A stretch of 64,000 nucleotides of DNA from Periplaneta americana. Lineage: Eukaryota; Arthropoda; Insecta; Blattodea; Blattidae. Positions 34,562-44,698 of this stretch are shown here, one piece after another. Where the stretch lies: the NCBI RefSeq assembly GCF_040183065.1, contig NC_091131.1, positions 9,576,501-9,640,500 on the forward strand. The letters run 5' to 3'. The notes beneath the pieces are model-generated. The model was not told the DNA's origin and did not search any database. It worked only from the letters and a program-made list of their open reading frames with translations. Each line of letters starts with the position of its first letter. Positions within the stretch are counted from its first letter, which is position 1. Both the position numbers and the translations under genes were made by a program.

Positions 34562-35474
34562 GAATAATAATAATAATAATAATAATAGCATAATAAAATC
34601 GACGCTAAACAACATGGAAATAATACCATAACAGAAAAAAGAAAGTAAAATACATTGGAATATAGCAAAGGCAACTCATTTAGTACAAATACTTAATATG
34701 GAAAACGTAAGGTAGAATATAACAAAATGGAATGTAATAAATTAATAATAAAAAAGAAAAAATACGATAATTAAATAAAATTCACAATAAAGAGGTTATG
34801 ATAATAAATTCATCGGTTGATAAAGAGAACAAAAATGGGAAAGGAAGGAAAGAAATATATAGCCTATATTTTTACAAAACTATCGCAGAGAAAAAGGCTT
34901 ATAACTGAAAGGAATCTGAATTGAAAAAGTGCAATTATTTTTGAAACTAGACAATGTCCGACAGTCTCTGATATGTTGTGGTAGAGAGTTCCAGAAATGA
35001 GCTGCAGAGACGGTGAAAGATGAAGAGTAGAAGGATGTTCTGTGTTTAGGAATGGAGAGTGTGATATGGTGTTGTGAGCGAGTATCTATTTCGTGATATG
35101 AGGACAAATGTTGAAAACGAGAAGCTAGGTAGCTAGGGTTAGAGGTTTGAAGAATATTGAAGAGTAAAGTGAGAGAGTGAATAGTTCTTCGCTCTTTGAG
35201 ACGGACCCAGGACAGCATATTTAGTGAAGGTGTGATACGGTCAGATCTACGGACGTTGCAAATAAATCGAACGCATGCATTATGAACACGCTGTAGTCTG
35301 TCTGTCAATTTCATGTTAAGGTCAGTGTAGAGAGTGTCACAGTAATCAAAATGAGACATCAAGAGCGACTGCACTAAATTCTTCTTGAGAAGCAACGGAA
35401 GGAAATTTCGGATTCTTTTTAGTGCGTGAATTTTCATAAAAAATTATTTTACACGAGTGTGTGATTTGAGTATT

Positions 35475-35705
35475 TGTTAATGTTAGGTTTCATTTAACGA
35501 CGCTCGCAACTGCAGAGGTTATATCAGCATCGCCGGATGTGCCGGAATTTTGTCCCGCAGGAGTTCTTTTACATGCCAGTAAATCTACTGACATGAGCCT
35601 GTCACATTTAAGCACACTTAAATGCCATCGACCTGGCCCGGGATCGAACCCGCAACCTTGGGCATAGAAGGCCAGCGCTATACCAACTCGCCAACCAGGT
35701 CGACT
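35475..35705 (-). mobile_element. tRNA-derived SINE, family C, with 10-bp target duplication
   Basis: TTTGAGTATT at 35465-35474 and 35706-35715 brackets it. The head on the minus strand has GTTGGTATAGCGCTGG and GGTTCGATCCCGGG. The body has CATGTAAAAGAACTCCTGCG and GGCACATCCGGCGATGCTGA, ending GAGCGTCGTTAAATGAAACC. It splits the RT-derived frame of the surrounding LINE. Confidence 0.93.
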
Positions 35706-35920
35706 TTTGAGTATTCCAACTTAAGTTTTTGTCCATATAAATCCTAGATTTTTTACTCTATCACTGTAAGGGATAATAGTTTCATTCATTTTAACAGGAG
35801 ATAAGTGACCTGTGTTTAATTTACTTAAAAGTCGTTGATGTCCCACTATATTTGCCTGTGATTTCTCTGAGTTCAATTTCAGTCCAAACTTTTTCGTCCA
35901 TAAAATAATTGATTGCGCTG

Positions 35921-36290
35921 ACCCCTGGTGACGCATTCCCAAACCCACACCGGCTGACCACACTAAGGTTCTCTGTGTGCCCAGGTTTCGAGCAGACAAC
36001 CCCCACTCGTCCCTAGGGTAGCACCCTCCATGCGTTGCCAGCCGGCGTTCGGGGAATGCTATGGAATTATAACGAAATGGAGAAATGGTGACGGAAATAT
36101 ATAAATGCCTAATTTGAGGAAAAACGGGAGAATCCCCGGGAAAAATCCCAACTGCGACCTTGTCCACCACAAGTGCCACTATGGATTTTTTCAATGAAAA
36201 AAATCCCAGACCTGACCGGGAGTCGAACCCGGGGCGCCTGCGTGACAGTCTGAAAGTTTGATCATTCAGCCACCGCATAGGTTAGTACGA
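35921..36290 (-). mobile_element. tRNA-derived SINE, family G
   Basis: The minus-strand head has GCGGTGGCTGAATGATCAAA and GGTTCGACTCCCGG. The body has GGGATTTTTCCCGGGGATTC and GGTGCTACCCTAGGGACGAG. Its 3' side abuts the 5' edge of the LINE RT remnant at about 35920. The 185-codon open frame over this region is a chance fusion of SINE and LINE. Confidence 0.8.
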
Positions 36291-36367
36291 AGGGAACTTT
36301 TTGATTTAATCTGGAACGTGCACGCGAAAATAAATCCAGCTAAGGATCACGCCGGCACTGCAGGAGA

Positions 36368-36418
36368 AGTCCGCGCATGCGCAGTTTGATCTCGTAGTCA
36401 AGTTTCTTCCTGTCGTGA
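36368..36418 (-). repeat. 50-bp inverted repeat, right member
   Basis: Reverse complement of 33707-33756 with a few mismatches, 2.7 kb away. Confidence 0.85.
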
Positions 36419-36483
36419 ACCAATCCTGTGCCCTCTTCGCTGCTGTTTTCTGCGTTTTTCATTACATCAACAATAACAACAAC

Positions 36484-36531
<48 letters not shown>

Positions 36532-36882
36532 CCGTGGCGCTACAACCCACGAAGGGCCAAGACCAACCAGCCGGCTGCTGGCCTCACGGCCACATGCCGA
36601 AACAGAGGTGGACGATCATCCAACCAGAATGGAGGTATCGTGTGGTTAGCACGATGAGCCCCCCCCCCAGCCGTTATAGCTGGTTTGCTTAACCGAATTT
36701 CGCTACCTTTCGTAGCTCCCCAAGTGCATCACGATGCCGGGTGGGCACCGGTCCCGCACACTGGCCGAAATTTCATGAGAAAATTTCTTCCCCCATGAGG
36801 ACTCTAACCAGCGCGCATTCCGTAACGCGAGTCCTAGGCAGGATGCCTTAGACCACGACGCCACGGCGCAGGACCTTACGTT
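36484..36882 (-). mobile_element. tRNA-derived SINE, family F, with (ATT)n tail
   Basis: The minus-strand head GCGCCGTGGCGTCGTGGTCT (box A) and GGTTAGAGTCC (box B with one change) is followed by GGGGGAAGAAATTTTCTCAT, CCAGCTATAACGGCTGG and a 3' end GTGGGTTGTAGCGCCACGG. The ATT array is at 36484-36531. A 9-C run sits inside at about 36660. Confidence 0.85.
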
Positions 36883-37411
36883 AACAATAAAGAGAAAGAA
36901 GTTCCTATACAACCATACATTTGCACTTAGTACGCCCTGTAAGCATTGGCTGTATAGCCCTAAGTTCGACGGATGGCCTGGGAGGCAATCGTGAATCCGA
37001 CGCTGACAGTCGGCCCATACTTCCTGGGCCTTGGAGGCAAGGTCTCATCGGCTACAGACGAGCCCGAATCCAGAGCCCGGGGTCCCAAGCCCTTAGAGCT
37101 TAGATCGGCAACGGAAACCAGTACTAATCTCCAGACACCCCCCCCCCAGTCTAATTTTACTATTACAAATCATAAATGAGAGGCTCAGAAGCAAAAGGGT
37201 ATAAGTGCTCTTAAGTTATTTGTGTGAAAATGTGGTTGAAAGTACTTGGCAAAGCTTCATTTCTCACACTAGTTTATTAAACCTTGTCGGACCGTAAAGA
37301 AAACAACTATCGCAATGCCCATATTTTATATGTCGTAGAATATTATAGTATTGTGAAATTTTAATTTTCCTACCAATTTATTTTCTATTGTTCTATTAAA
37401 ATTATAGCATA
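36883..37411. other. GC-richer patch, no gene recognised
   Basis: 36.93-37.15 kb is GC-rich with overlapping 60-68 codon open frames but no domain, and contains a 10-C run. It could be part of another SINE or repeat that I do not recognise. Confidence 0.45.
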
Positions 37412-38401
37412 CTAGTGGCTTGTGCAGCAAATGCTGCGAACTAAGTTCATTAGACGTTCAAATAAACATTTTTCAGATTTATTTTCAATGAAGAATACCA
37501 GACATTCTGAAAGTTATTTGCTTCCATAATAATGAAAGATACTTTCTCTCGAGCCAATACTGAAGAGAACCACGCATATAAATATCTACACCACACCGCC
37601 ATTAGATGTATGAAAAAGACCCAACCCCACTTGATTAATAATTATAAAAATATTTGATTTTTAATAATATTATTATCTTACGTAAGTTTTATAGCTTTCA
37701 GTAACATATACTATATATACTATATAGCCGCCACTCAGTAAAATATAGAAATCAAAATCTAATTTAAGTTTTTCTCTACGTCCACTTATACAACCCCAAA
37801 ACGTTTCACTTTCATATCATCAATATAGCATTAATATGTATAATTAATAAAAAATAGTCACATCATGGCATTAACTATAATAATATTTCATTTCTAATGG
37901 TAATAATGTCATCAAACCACCTCAAGTTTTGTAGTTTTTAATATCCAATACACAGCTGTACCCAGAAAATTACACACCACAGAATCGAACCTATAAATTA
38001 TTTTTAGTAAGTTAAGTTTTTAATAACCAATTTAATTTGAGCTCTAAATATGTCAGCATTCTTGCAAATCATGGCCTTCGTGTAATATTGTTTACTGTAG
38101 TAAGTGTTTTGTTTTATTCTGAAATGCAACACAGCCGACTTGATGCTCGCTTCGCATCTCCTTTACAAAAAAGCGAAGGGTATATCAAGTCGGTCGTGAA
38201 TGCTATTAGCTAGTTCTCAAAACTGACGACAGATGGATTTTGGAAAATAGGAAAATTATGTTTAAAAATTGACATTTCACTGAAAACTACTTTTTTCCGA
38301 AAAACTTTGAGTTCCAAGCTTCAAAATGAGGGGTCATTTATTAAAATCCGTCCAGCCGTTTTCCCGTAATTTCTATTACCAGTTCAAATTATATATATAG
38401 A
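37412..38401 (-). mobile_element. Non-autonomous Helitron, family 2, compact full-length copy
   Basis: 990 bp. On the minus strand: A|TCTATATATATAATTTGAAC at the 5' end and, at the 3' end, the hairpin GCAGCATTTGCTGC (here GCAGCATTTGCTGCAC after one mismatch further out), then CTAG|T. Relative to 17911-21269 it lacks an internal block after GAAAGATACT. No open frame of note. Confidence 0.85.
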
Positions 38402-38624
38402 TGGCCTGTTAACCTGTTGTATCCTATAGAATACATTGTTAATTTAAGGGCTAAGATTTTGCAAATTCCGTGGAATTTTTTATTTCAATTTTAGTGTGTG
38501 ATGTGGTGTGGTTAAAAGATGTATCCCTTTGCCATTTTAAAATTTTAAATGTTTTAGCTTGCCCTGGATGCACTTAACTAATGTTCTTAGAAATGTCACT
38601 TGTACCCTTTTGCTTCTGATCCCC

Positions 38625-38806
38625 TCATATGAAATAAGGGGGGAATGGTGATTTTTGGTGGAATGATAGAGGGAAACGGGAGTACTCGGAGAAAACCCCT
38701 CTGTTTTGTCCTTCACAAATTCCACCCAGACCTAACCAGCGAACGAACCCGGGCAAGCCTGGATGGAATGCCGGCGTGCTAGCACTGTAGCCACAGACGC
38801 GGCATG
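38625..38806 (-). mobile_element. tRNA-derived SINE, family E (degenerate head)
   Basis: The minus strand reads CCGCGTCTGTGGCTACAGTG, then GGGTTCGTTCGCTGGTTAGG (box B with a change), then a body with GGTTTTCTCCGAGTACTCCC. Only one copy is in the window, so the limits are approximate. Confidence 0.55.
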
Positions 38807-39296
38807 AAACTTCCCCCACAAACAGACACACATGGAATAGCTTCGGGTTGTATGGTAGTGTTGGGTAGAATCGAATATGCGTTCATGAATCGAAACTAAC
38901 ATTCTATTAATACTGAAGTAAAGATCTCATATCTGTATTCGAACTATTAATATTCAGTAACTGCACTCGGATCAATGTCGATGTTCTATGTTCTCAACGA
39001 TGTTTTCATTCACGTGGTGTCGTTCTAGATTAAGACGGCTATTGTTTCACTATCCTAATTAAAATAAAGCTTATTAAAGTTTCATGATTATACAATTAAC
39101 ATACAAAACAGAAAATATGAATTGAATGAAGTAACATGAAAGTAGAACGTAAATTTCATAACCTATGTCTATATATACATCCTGTTCCGCTTAGAGGGAT
39201 CGAGAAATAAGTGCTAATTTAAAGTATAAATGATGGTTTTATAACATAACTTTCTGTACAACTTGATGTAAAAACTCTCCGAGTTTCGGAGAACGG
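38807..39296. other. No gene recognised
   Basis: AT-rich spacer before a transposase remnant. Confidence 0.55.
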
Positions 39297-39730
39297 TCAC
39301 TGCAACTCGATGTGTGCACCTCGAGCTACCCCGAAGACATCCAAAAGGTACTCAATCTTTTGCCAAGTGTTCCATAACGTTTGTGGAGTGATTAGCGCTG
39401 TTGCATTTATAATACGTTGTCTCAGTTTTTCCAAAGTGTCAACCGTATCACGTTGGTACACAACATCCGTCATAAAGCCCCATAAAAAGGTCAATGGACG
39501 TCAAATCGGGTGACCTAGGTGGCCAGGCAAAGGTTCTCCTTTTCCGATCAACCTATTGGGAAAGTTTGCATTCAAGAAACCACGCACTGCATCATAGTAA
39601 TGGGGTGGAACCTCATGTTGCTGGAAAACCTATCCTGGGGGAGTTGATCAACAACAAAAGTTCTGCAACATGCCAACATAACAGACATGGGTTGGTGTCC
39701 ACTTGCTTCCTTGACTCACATCGCAAAATG
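39297..39730 (-). pseudogene. DDE transposase remnant (Tc1/mariner superfamily-like), C-terminal half
   Basis: On the minus strand three frames give collinear transposase blocks: QHEVPPHYYDAVRGFLN, FPNRLIGKGEP (39635-39540); then PPRSPDLTSID (39520-39490), the family's PRSPDLTPLDFFLWG signature with the third catalytic acidic position; then TFLWGFMTDVVYQRDTVDT, ending near 39297. A single-base shift in the T-run at about 39487 and another near 39535 break the frame. In the family this protein cuts and pastes DNA. This copy has lost its N-terminal DNA-binding half and catalytic D1. No terminal inverted repeats were identified around it. Confidence 0.78.
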
Positions 39731-39835
39731 AACGCTTATTTTTTCTTGTTCCACTTCATAGGTATCCCAAAACGGTTTTGGTTTATGACTTTCGACTTGG
39801 ACGTCTGCGGACCGGACTTCCTTATCTCAAATTGA

Positions 39836-40317
39836 TGCTTTTACCCTTCTCCATAATTCCTGAAAGTTTGTAATATCACCACAGACACATTCTGTATATA
39901 TGGTGTATATACAGATACACAAAAGCAACTTTCTAGTTGCAGGAAAATAAATAATTTCTGTGACGACAATCTGGCGCCTAGGCTTGAAGTAATTTTAAAA
40001 AATAAGAGCATACTTCTATTTTAAAATTATAAAAACTATAAATAAATATACTAACTTGTGTGCTGGAAGATAATATCTGCAGAAAAGGCGTTTAAAATAA
40101 ATAAAACGATGGAGAAAATGCACTATATTTGACTGCAAATGTAAAAAGAGAACTTTTAGAGTTATTCTGGTTCCCAAAGAGCTAAATTTAATTATGAAAG
40201 AGCAAAGTTGGCAACACTGTTGTATATATTATCCCGGCACCAACAGAAAATGAGACGGCGAAATTTGAGAAATTATGGTTAAATTAGAATGGCAGTAAAT
40301 ACAGGTTTGATAAACGG
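39836..40317. other. No gene recognised
   Basis: AT-rich spacer. Confidence 0.55.
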
Positions 40318-40392
40318 TTTAACCACCACACGATTCTGCCCGAGATCGAACCGCGGTACCTCACAGTGAAACTAGCAGCTTAGTGAGCCACG
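40318..40392 (-). mobile_element. tRNA-like block, possible SINE head
   Basis: The minus strand reads GTCGTGGCTCACTAAGCTGC and GCGGTTCGATCTCGGGC, spaced like boxes A and B of a tRNA gene. No second copy and no clear body, so low confidence. Confidence 0.4.
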
Positions 40393-41249
40393 ACTGAAGT
40401 ACAAATTCAGATATTTCTCCTTCGAGTTTTATGATATAAATGTTTGAAGTATGGCTAGTAATCAAACAAAAGAATCGCCAACAAATATTGTCACACTTAA
40501 ATCTTCGTTCACTTTTATGACGTGTGACTTCACACAGGCGAAACACAAATAACCAGTCGAGACTGGTCAGGATTATACATCGTAGAACTGAATATGTATC
40601 TAAGATTCTGACGTTAACTTCAAAATTTCGTCACTTATCAAAAGGGGGGGGGGGGAAAGAACTTCAGGAAAATGACGGAACACTTCCTCATCGTACGTTT
40701 TATGCTTTTCGGCTGTCAGATTTCTTCTCCTTTTGCGAATGATACAGACTACTGCATTGCGGGATTCCTCTACGTATTAATAATCAAGAAACTACAAACT
40801 TCGCCCTACCCCATAGGCATCCCAACAGTACGTGGAAGTGAAGCATGTATTTATTTTTGTGCGAGATCGTGCGTATTTGCTTGTTTTCCGCACAGAACCA
40901 ATACGCGGTAAGTGTGAAATACCACATTCAGTATTCCCAACGTAACACACACAACAATTTCCCCCTTCTTACCGCTTAAGCGCGACATTCATTTTACTGC
41001 TTTAGGCTTTTAACATATTATTTTTAGAGACGTTTAACATAGTAATAATTATAAATTGGAAACTTACCACTGCAATTTCACCTAAATTGCAATGTTAATT
41101 ATTGTTTTTAAATATTTACAAAAATTAAGTAAAGTCTACTACTCCACGAAACTTATTGAATTCCTGATACAAGTAACATTAAGGAAGCCGTGAAAAAATC
41201 AACAAGATTCCAGATGCCGATGTTATTACTGCAATATGTTATATAAATA
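40393..41249. other. No gene recognised
   Basis: Short open frames only. A 12-13 base G run occurs at about 40643. Confidence 0.5.
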
Positions 41250-41873
41250 CTACTACTACGATGGCATCACAGCCCAAAGTCGAGCCTTAGCCTCCTCAAT
41301 TTTCTTCCTCCAACTGTCCCTGTCCTGTGCTAATCTCCTCCAGGCAGTTGTTCCGAGATAGTCCTGAGAATCGATCGTTACCGCATCTATCCATCTATTT
41401 TTGGGTCTTCCAATTGGTCTTTTACCATGCATTTTCCCTTCTAAGATCTTCTTTGGTATTCTGTTCCCTTCCATCCGATAGACATGTCCGGCCCATTCAA
41501 GCCTCCTTAATTTGATGAAAGTAACAATATCGAAACTTCTATATAATTTATATAGCTCGTTATTATAACGTATTCTCCTCTGCATATTTTCTTGCACCGG
41601 TCCAAAAATTCTTCTAAGTATTTTGCGTTCAAATATACCTAGTTTAGCATCTGTCTCCTTAGATAATGTCCAAGTTTCGCTTGCATAACAGAGAATACTT
41701 CTAATAATTGTTTTGTATATTTTAAGTTTTATTTCCTTGTGCACACAGATTTCAATATTGCGCTTAATGCAAAATAGGCCTTATTGGCTGCAGTGATTCG
41801 ACTCTGTACTTCAATTAATTCGTTATTGTTACTTGTCATTAATGTTCCAAGATATTTAAACTTCTCAGTTTTG
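41250..41873 (-). pseudogene. RTE-like LINE, second family, C-terminal part
   Basis: From 41873: EKFKYLGTLMTSNNNE, VQSRITAANKAYFAL, a frameshift near 41745, then KEIKLKIYKTIIRSILCYA, SETWTLSKETDAKLG, KILRRIFGPVQEN, RRLEWAGHVYRMEGNR, GRPKNRWIDAV and a stop at 41256. The block order equals that of the 12.7-kb copy, but the residues differ throughout, so this is a separate family of the same type. A short GTA/TAGTAGTAG tract follows the stop, as a 3' tail. One frameshift and 5' truncation make it a pseudogene. Confidence 0.82.
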
Positions 41874-42244
41874 TTATATAAATAATATTGTTAAAATATT
41901 AAAATGAAAAATAAATCATTACATAACCTTACCGTTTGTTTTAAGTTCGCATTATAGACTGGGGGAAAAAAAAGACAGACGTATATCATGGCCTGCTGGA
42001 GTATAGTAAACACAGAAAACATTTTATAGCAAGAATGTTGAAGGAAGATATTTTGGTTTTCCGAAGTTGCCGTCATTAAACAGAAACCAACATGGAGATT
42101 TCATTGCAACTAATTAGAAATTCGTCTTTCAGGTATGTAATAAACGATCTTCGTACAAAATAATGTACGATACACGAGCGGTATGTTCGTTTTCCTCGAA
42201 CATGAAAACGTCAACATGCCGCTCTTGTAACGTATATTACTATT
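41874..42244. other. No gene recognised
   Basis: AT-rich spacer. Confidence 0.55.
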
Positions 42245-42499
42245 ATTTTAGTAGGTTATTTTACGACGCTTTATCAACAGCTTAGGTTATTTAGCGTCTG
42301 AATGAGATGAAGGTGATAATGCCGGTGAAATGAGTCTGGGGTCCAGCACTGAAAGTTACCCAGCATTTGCTCATCTTGGGTTGAGGGAAAACCCCGGACA
42401 ATACCTCAACCAGGTAACTTGCCCCGACCGGGAATCGGACCCGGGCCACCTGTTTCGCGGCCAGACGCGCTGACCGTTACTCAACAGATGTGGACTGAA
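42245..42499 (-). mobile_element. tRNA-derived SINE, family A, copy 3
   Basis: The minus-strand head reads GTAACGGTCAGCGCGTCTGG and GGTCCGATTCCCGG (box B C/T change). Body and 3' end are as in 31996-32251. Confidence 0.9.
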
Positions 42500-42973
42500 G
42501 CATGTAAACTGAAATAACCGAATCCACTAAAAACCGGTAAGAGGCCTTACGTTCGATTCATGTTAGCCGATTCCTTGTAGAACCGAATCTACCTTTGCGT
42601 TTGTTCAATCTTTCCCCTTCCTTACATTTGTTCGGAGCCTTTCTTAGTTCTTCCTCTCCCTTCGTCTTTAGGCTGCATAAGGATGTCAGGCACATATCTT
42701 GCGAAGTTACGCATAATAAGGAGTATAGGTAATTTTCTTATTATTAGTATGACTCGACTTTCACATAAATATACGCATAAATAAATCAAACAAAATATAT
42801 TTTGAAAAGCATATTTTCAAAGTACCAACTAGTATGTGCAAAGTTCAAACATGAGAGAGGAAACCAAAACATACATACTTCGTCTTATTCGATATGAAAA
42901 AAAAAATAATTGCAAGATATGTGCTCCAATCCTTGAGCAGTTTAAAATAGTGTCCTGTAAGCAAATCAATATA
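42500..42973. other. Unassigned, weak duplication with 43515-43600
   Basis: 42836-42930 shares CATGAGAGAGG and CTTCGTCTTATT blocks with 43521-43600, on either side of the SINE-D tandem pair. No gene recognised. Confidence 0.5.
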
Positions 42974-43124
42974 AGCATAATACACGTCACTGTTCGTTAA
43001 CAGAAAACCACAATTTAAGTCACACGGAGTTAGTGTGCACTCGAAGTTGGTTGCTTGACGGTTGTCAGCCCACTTTGAGGTCTGTGGATATAGAGAGAAA
43101 AATTGGATCGGTGTCGGTTAGAGT

Positions 43125-43195
43125 TCCCGAGTAGCTCAGTGGTAGAGCGTTGGTACGTTAAACCAAAGGTCCCGGGTTCGATACCCGGCTCCGGA
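43125..43195 (+). tRNA. tRNA-like cloverleaf in SINE D (loop reads GTT), probably a pseudo-tRNA
   Basis: The acceptor TCCCGAG pairs with CTCCGGA at 6 of 7 positions. D arm GCTC/GAGC, anticodon stem TTGGT/ACCAA perfect, loop ACGTTAA, T arm CCGGG-TTCGATA-CCCGG perfect. Position 33 is C instead of the universal U, and the unit is part of a repeat, so it is more likely a SINE head than a working tRNA-Asn gene. Confidence 0.45.
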
Positions 43196-43410
43196 ACAAT
43201 TTTTCCCTCGAAATTATTCAAATCAACTTTACAGGGAGTTATACCTGAAAATCTTGATTTGCATAATACACGTCACTGTTCGTTAACAGAAAACCACAAT
43301 TTAAGTCACACGGAGTTAGTGTGCACTCGAAGTTGGTTGCTTGACGGTTGTCAGCCCACTTTGAGGTCTGTGGATATAGAGGGAAAAATTGGATCGGTGT
43401 CGGTTAGAGT

Positions 43411-43481
43411 TCCCGAGTAGCTCAGTGGTAGAGCGTTGGTACGTTAAACCAAAGGTCCCGGGTTCGATACCCGGCTCCGGA
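43411..43481 (+). tRNA. Second tRNA-like cloverleaf, identical head
   Basis: Same sequence and fold as 43125-43195, one repeat period (286 bp) downstream. The same caveats apply. Confidence 0.45.
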
Positions 43482-43510
43482 ACAATTTTTCCCTCGAAAT
43501 TATTCTGGTG

Positions 43511-43960
43511 TCCTGTAAGTTCGAACATGAGAGAGGCAACTAAAACATTACAAGCTTCGTCTTATTTTTATGAAAAATTAATTACAAGATCTATGCTGAA
43601 ACATGAAGGGGTGGGAGTGGAGGACAGCGAATATTTTCATAACAAAGTGGAACAAACAAGACAGGCTTTCTTCTGCAGAGCGAACATCGGCGAATGTCGA
43701 ACTTCGTCATACTCTACTAACTTGAATCGAACATAGTGCCTGTAATACTTTCATCATTCGTTTAGTCATACAAATACTGTTACCTAGCAACTATCATTTA
43801 TTAGAATATTATGTGAAGAAGGTAATTATAGCTATTTTATTTCGGTAATTGGTATAGTAACTACTGTCATGTAAGAGTATTTTAAAAACATAATGTGATG
43901 TACCTAGCCTATATGTACGTTATATAAAAACGTAGACTAGCACATTCTTTATCTGTTCTG
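43511..43960. other. No gene recognised
   Basis: A GAACATAG block near 43727 recurs near 45780. No domain seen. Confidence 0.5.
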
Positions 43961-44486
43961 TTTAGAATATTATTCACTTCTACTCCTAAATATCTGAGAA
44001 CTCGCTTTGAATATCTTACAACGTTACGGAATCAACATCAGGCCTTATTATCCATTCCTCGTCACCGCACCTCTTTCTACTCATCCTCTTTCACCGTGTC
44101 AGTTTGTGTCTATGGAACTCCTTACCTCGTCATGTCAGGGATTGCCGAACAGTTAATCAATTTAAATTAAAAATTAAGAATTACATACTTTTACATGAAA
44201 CTGAACTATGTTAGCCGATTTTTATAGGCTGTTCTGTGTATATAAATTGTCATTTAGGCCTATCATAAAGTAGCATTAGGATATGAATTATAAATAACTT
44301 TATTATGTATCATGTTTAGTTAATATTTAATTATAGCCCGTGTAAGCTTGTTAATGTGCATGAAAATTATGTTTATATTTAAGTATAACTTTCCTATTTT
44401 TGTCATTGTTTCATTATGTATTTTACTTCTGGTAGCGTGGAAGAGAAGGCCTCATGGCCTTAACTCTACCAGAATAAATAAATAAA
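43961..44486 (+). pseudogene. LINE (jockey/CR1-like) C-terminal end and 3' UTR
   Basis: Readable in pieces: TSTPKYLRTRFEYL, LSIPRHRTSFYSSSFTVS and GIAEQLINLN. These match the last third of the RT ORF in the 25.4, 34-36 and 56 kb copies. Frameshifts lie within 30 residues of the FTVS block. The 3' UTR ends GTGGAAGAGAAGGCCTCATG, CCAGAATAAATAAATAAA, directly at the Helitron start. AAATAAATAGATT resumes after it, so the Helitron landed in the LINE tail. Confidence 0.78.
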
Positions 44487-44616
44487 TCTATACTAATAAT
44501 AAATCTGTAGCCGAAATTTTTCTGGTAATTTTCGATTTTCTAAAAATAATTGATCCTAACATATATAATTAACTGCCCTGAAACCGAAAATCGTTTTTTT
44601 TTTATTTTTGTTTGTA

Positions 44617-44698
<82 letters not shown>

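Larger units (their letters stand above)
33898..35920 (-). pseudogene. LINE (jockey/CR1-like), RT thumb to 3' tail, interrupted by an RTE fragment and a SINE
   Basis: Minus strand, 5' to 3': WTKKFGLKLNSEKSQ and RVKNLGFIWTK (35720-35915), the SINE at 35475-35705, then ALKRIRNFLPLLLKKNLVQ, SHFDYCDTLYTDLNMK, SWVRLKERRTIHSLT and FWNSLPQHIRDC (35437 to 34880). The 3' UTR follows, with an RTE fragment (34131-34561) inserted in an AAT stretch, and the terminal GAAGGCCCTATGGCC and (ATT)n array to 33898. The C-terminal frame is open for 185 codons, but the element lacks most of the RT and has the insertions, so it is dead. Confidence 0.82.
42974..43510 (+). mobile_element. tRNA-headed repeat, family D, tandem pair with 286-bp period
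   Basis: Two nearly identical units (GCATAATACACGTCACTGTT at 42974 and 43260). Each has a 3' part, a CACGGAGTTAGTGTGCACTC block, then the tRNA-like head and AATTTTTCCCTCGAAATTAT. The short open frames on both strands are mirror artefacts of this repeat. Confidence 0.9.

Noticed and set aside
35721..36278. 185-codon minus-strand open frame as a gene
   Set aside because: It is a fusion across SINE family G and a LINE RT remnant; the two halves belong to different elements.
43125..43195. Functional tRNA-Asn gene
   Set aside because: C at position 33, an acceptor mismatch, and location in a multi-copy repeat unit point to a SINE head. Kept only as a tRNA-like feature.
43030..43528. Four open frames on both strands in the SINE-D tandem pair, reading like PEPGIEPGTFGL
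   Set aside because: They are translations of a tRNA-like head and its body, repeated at the 286-bp period; common artefacts in gene sets.
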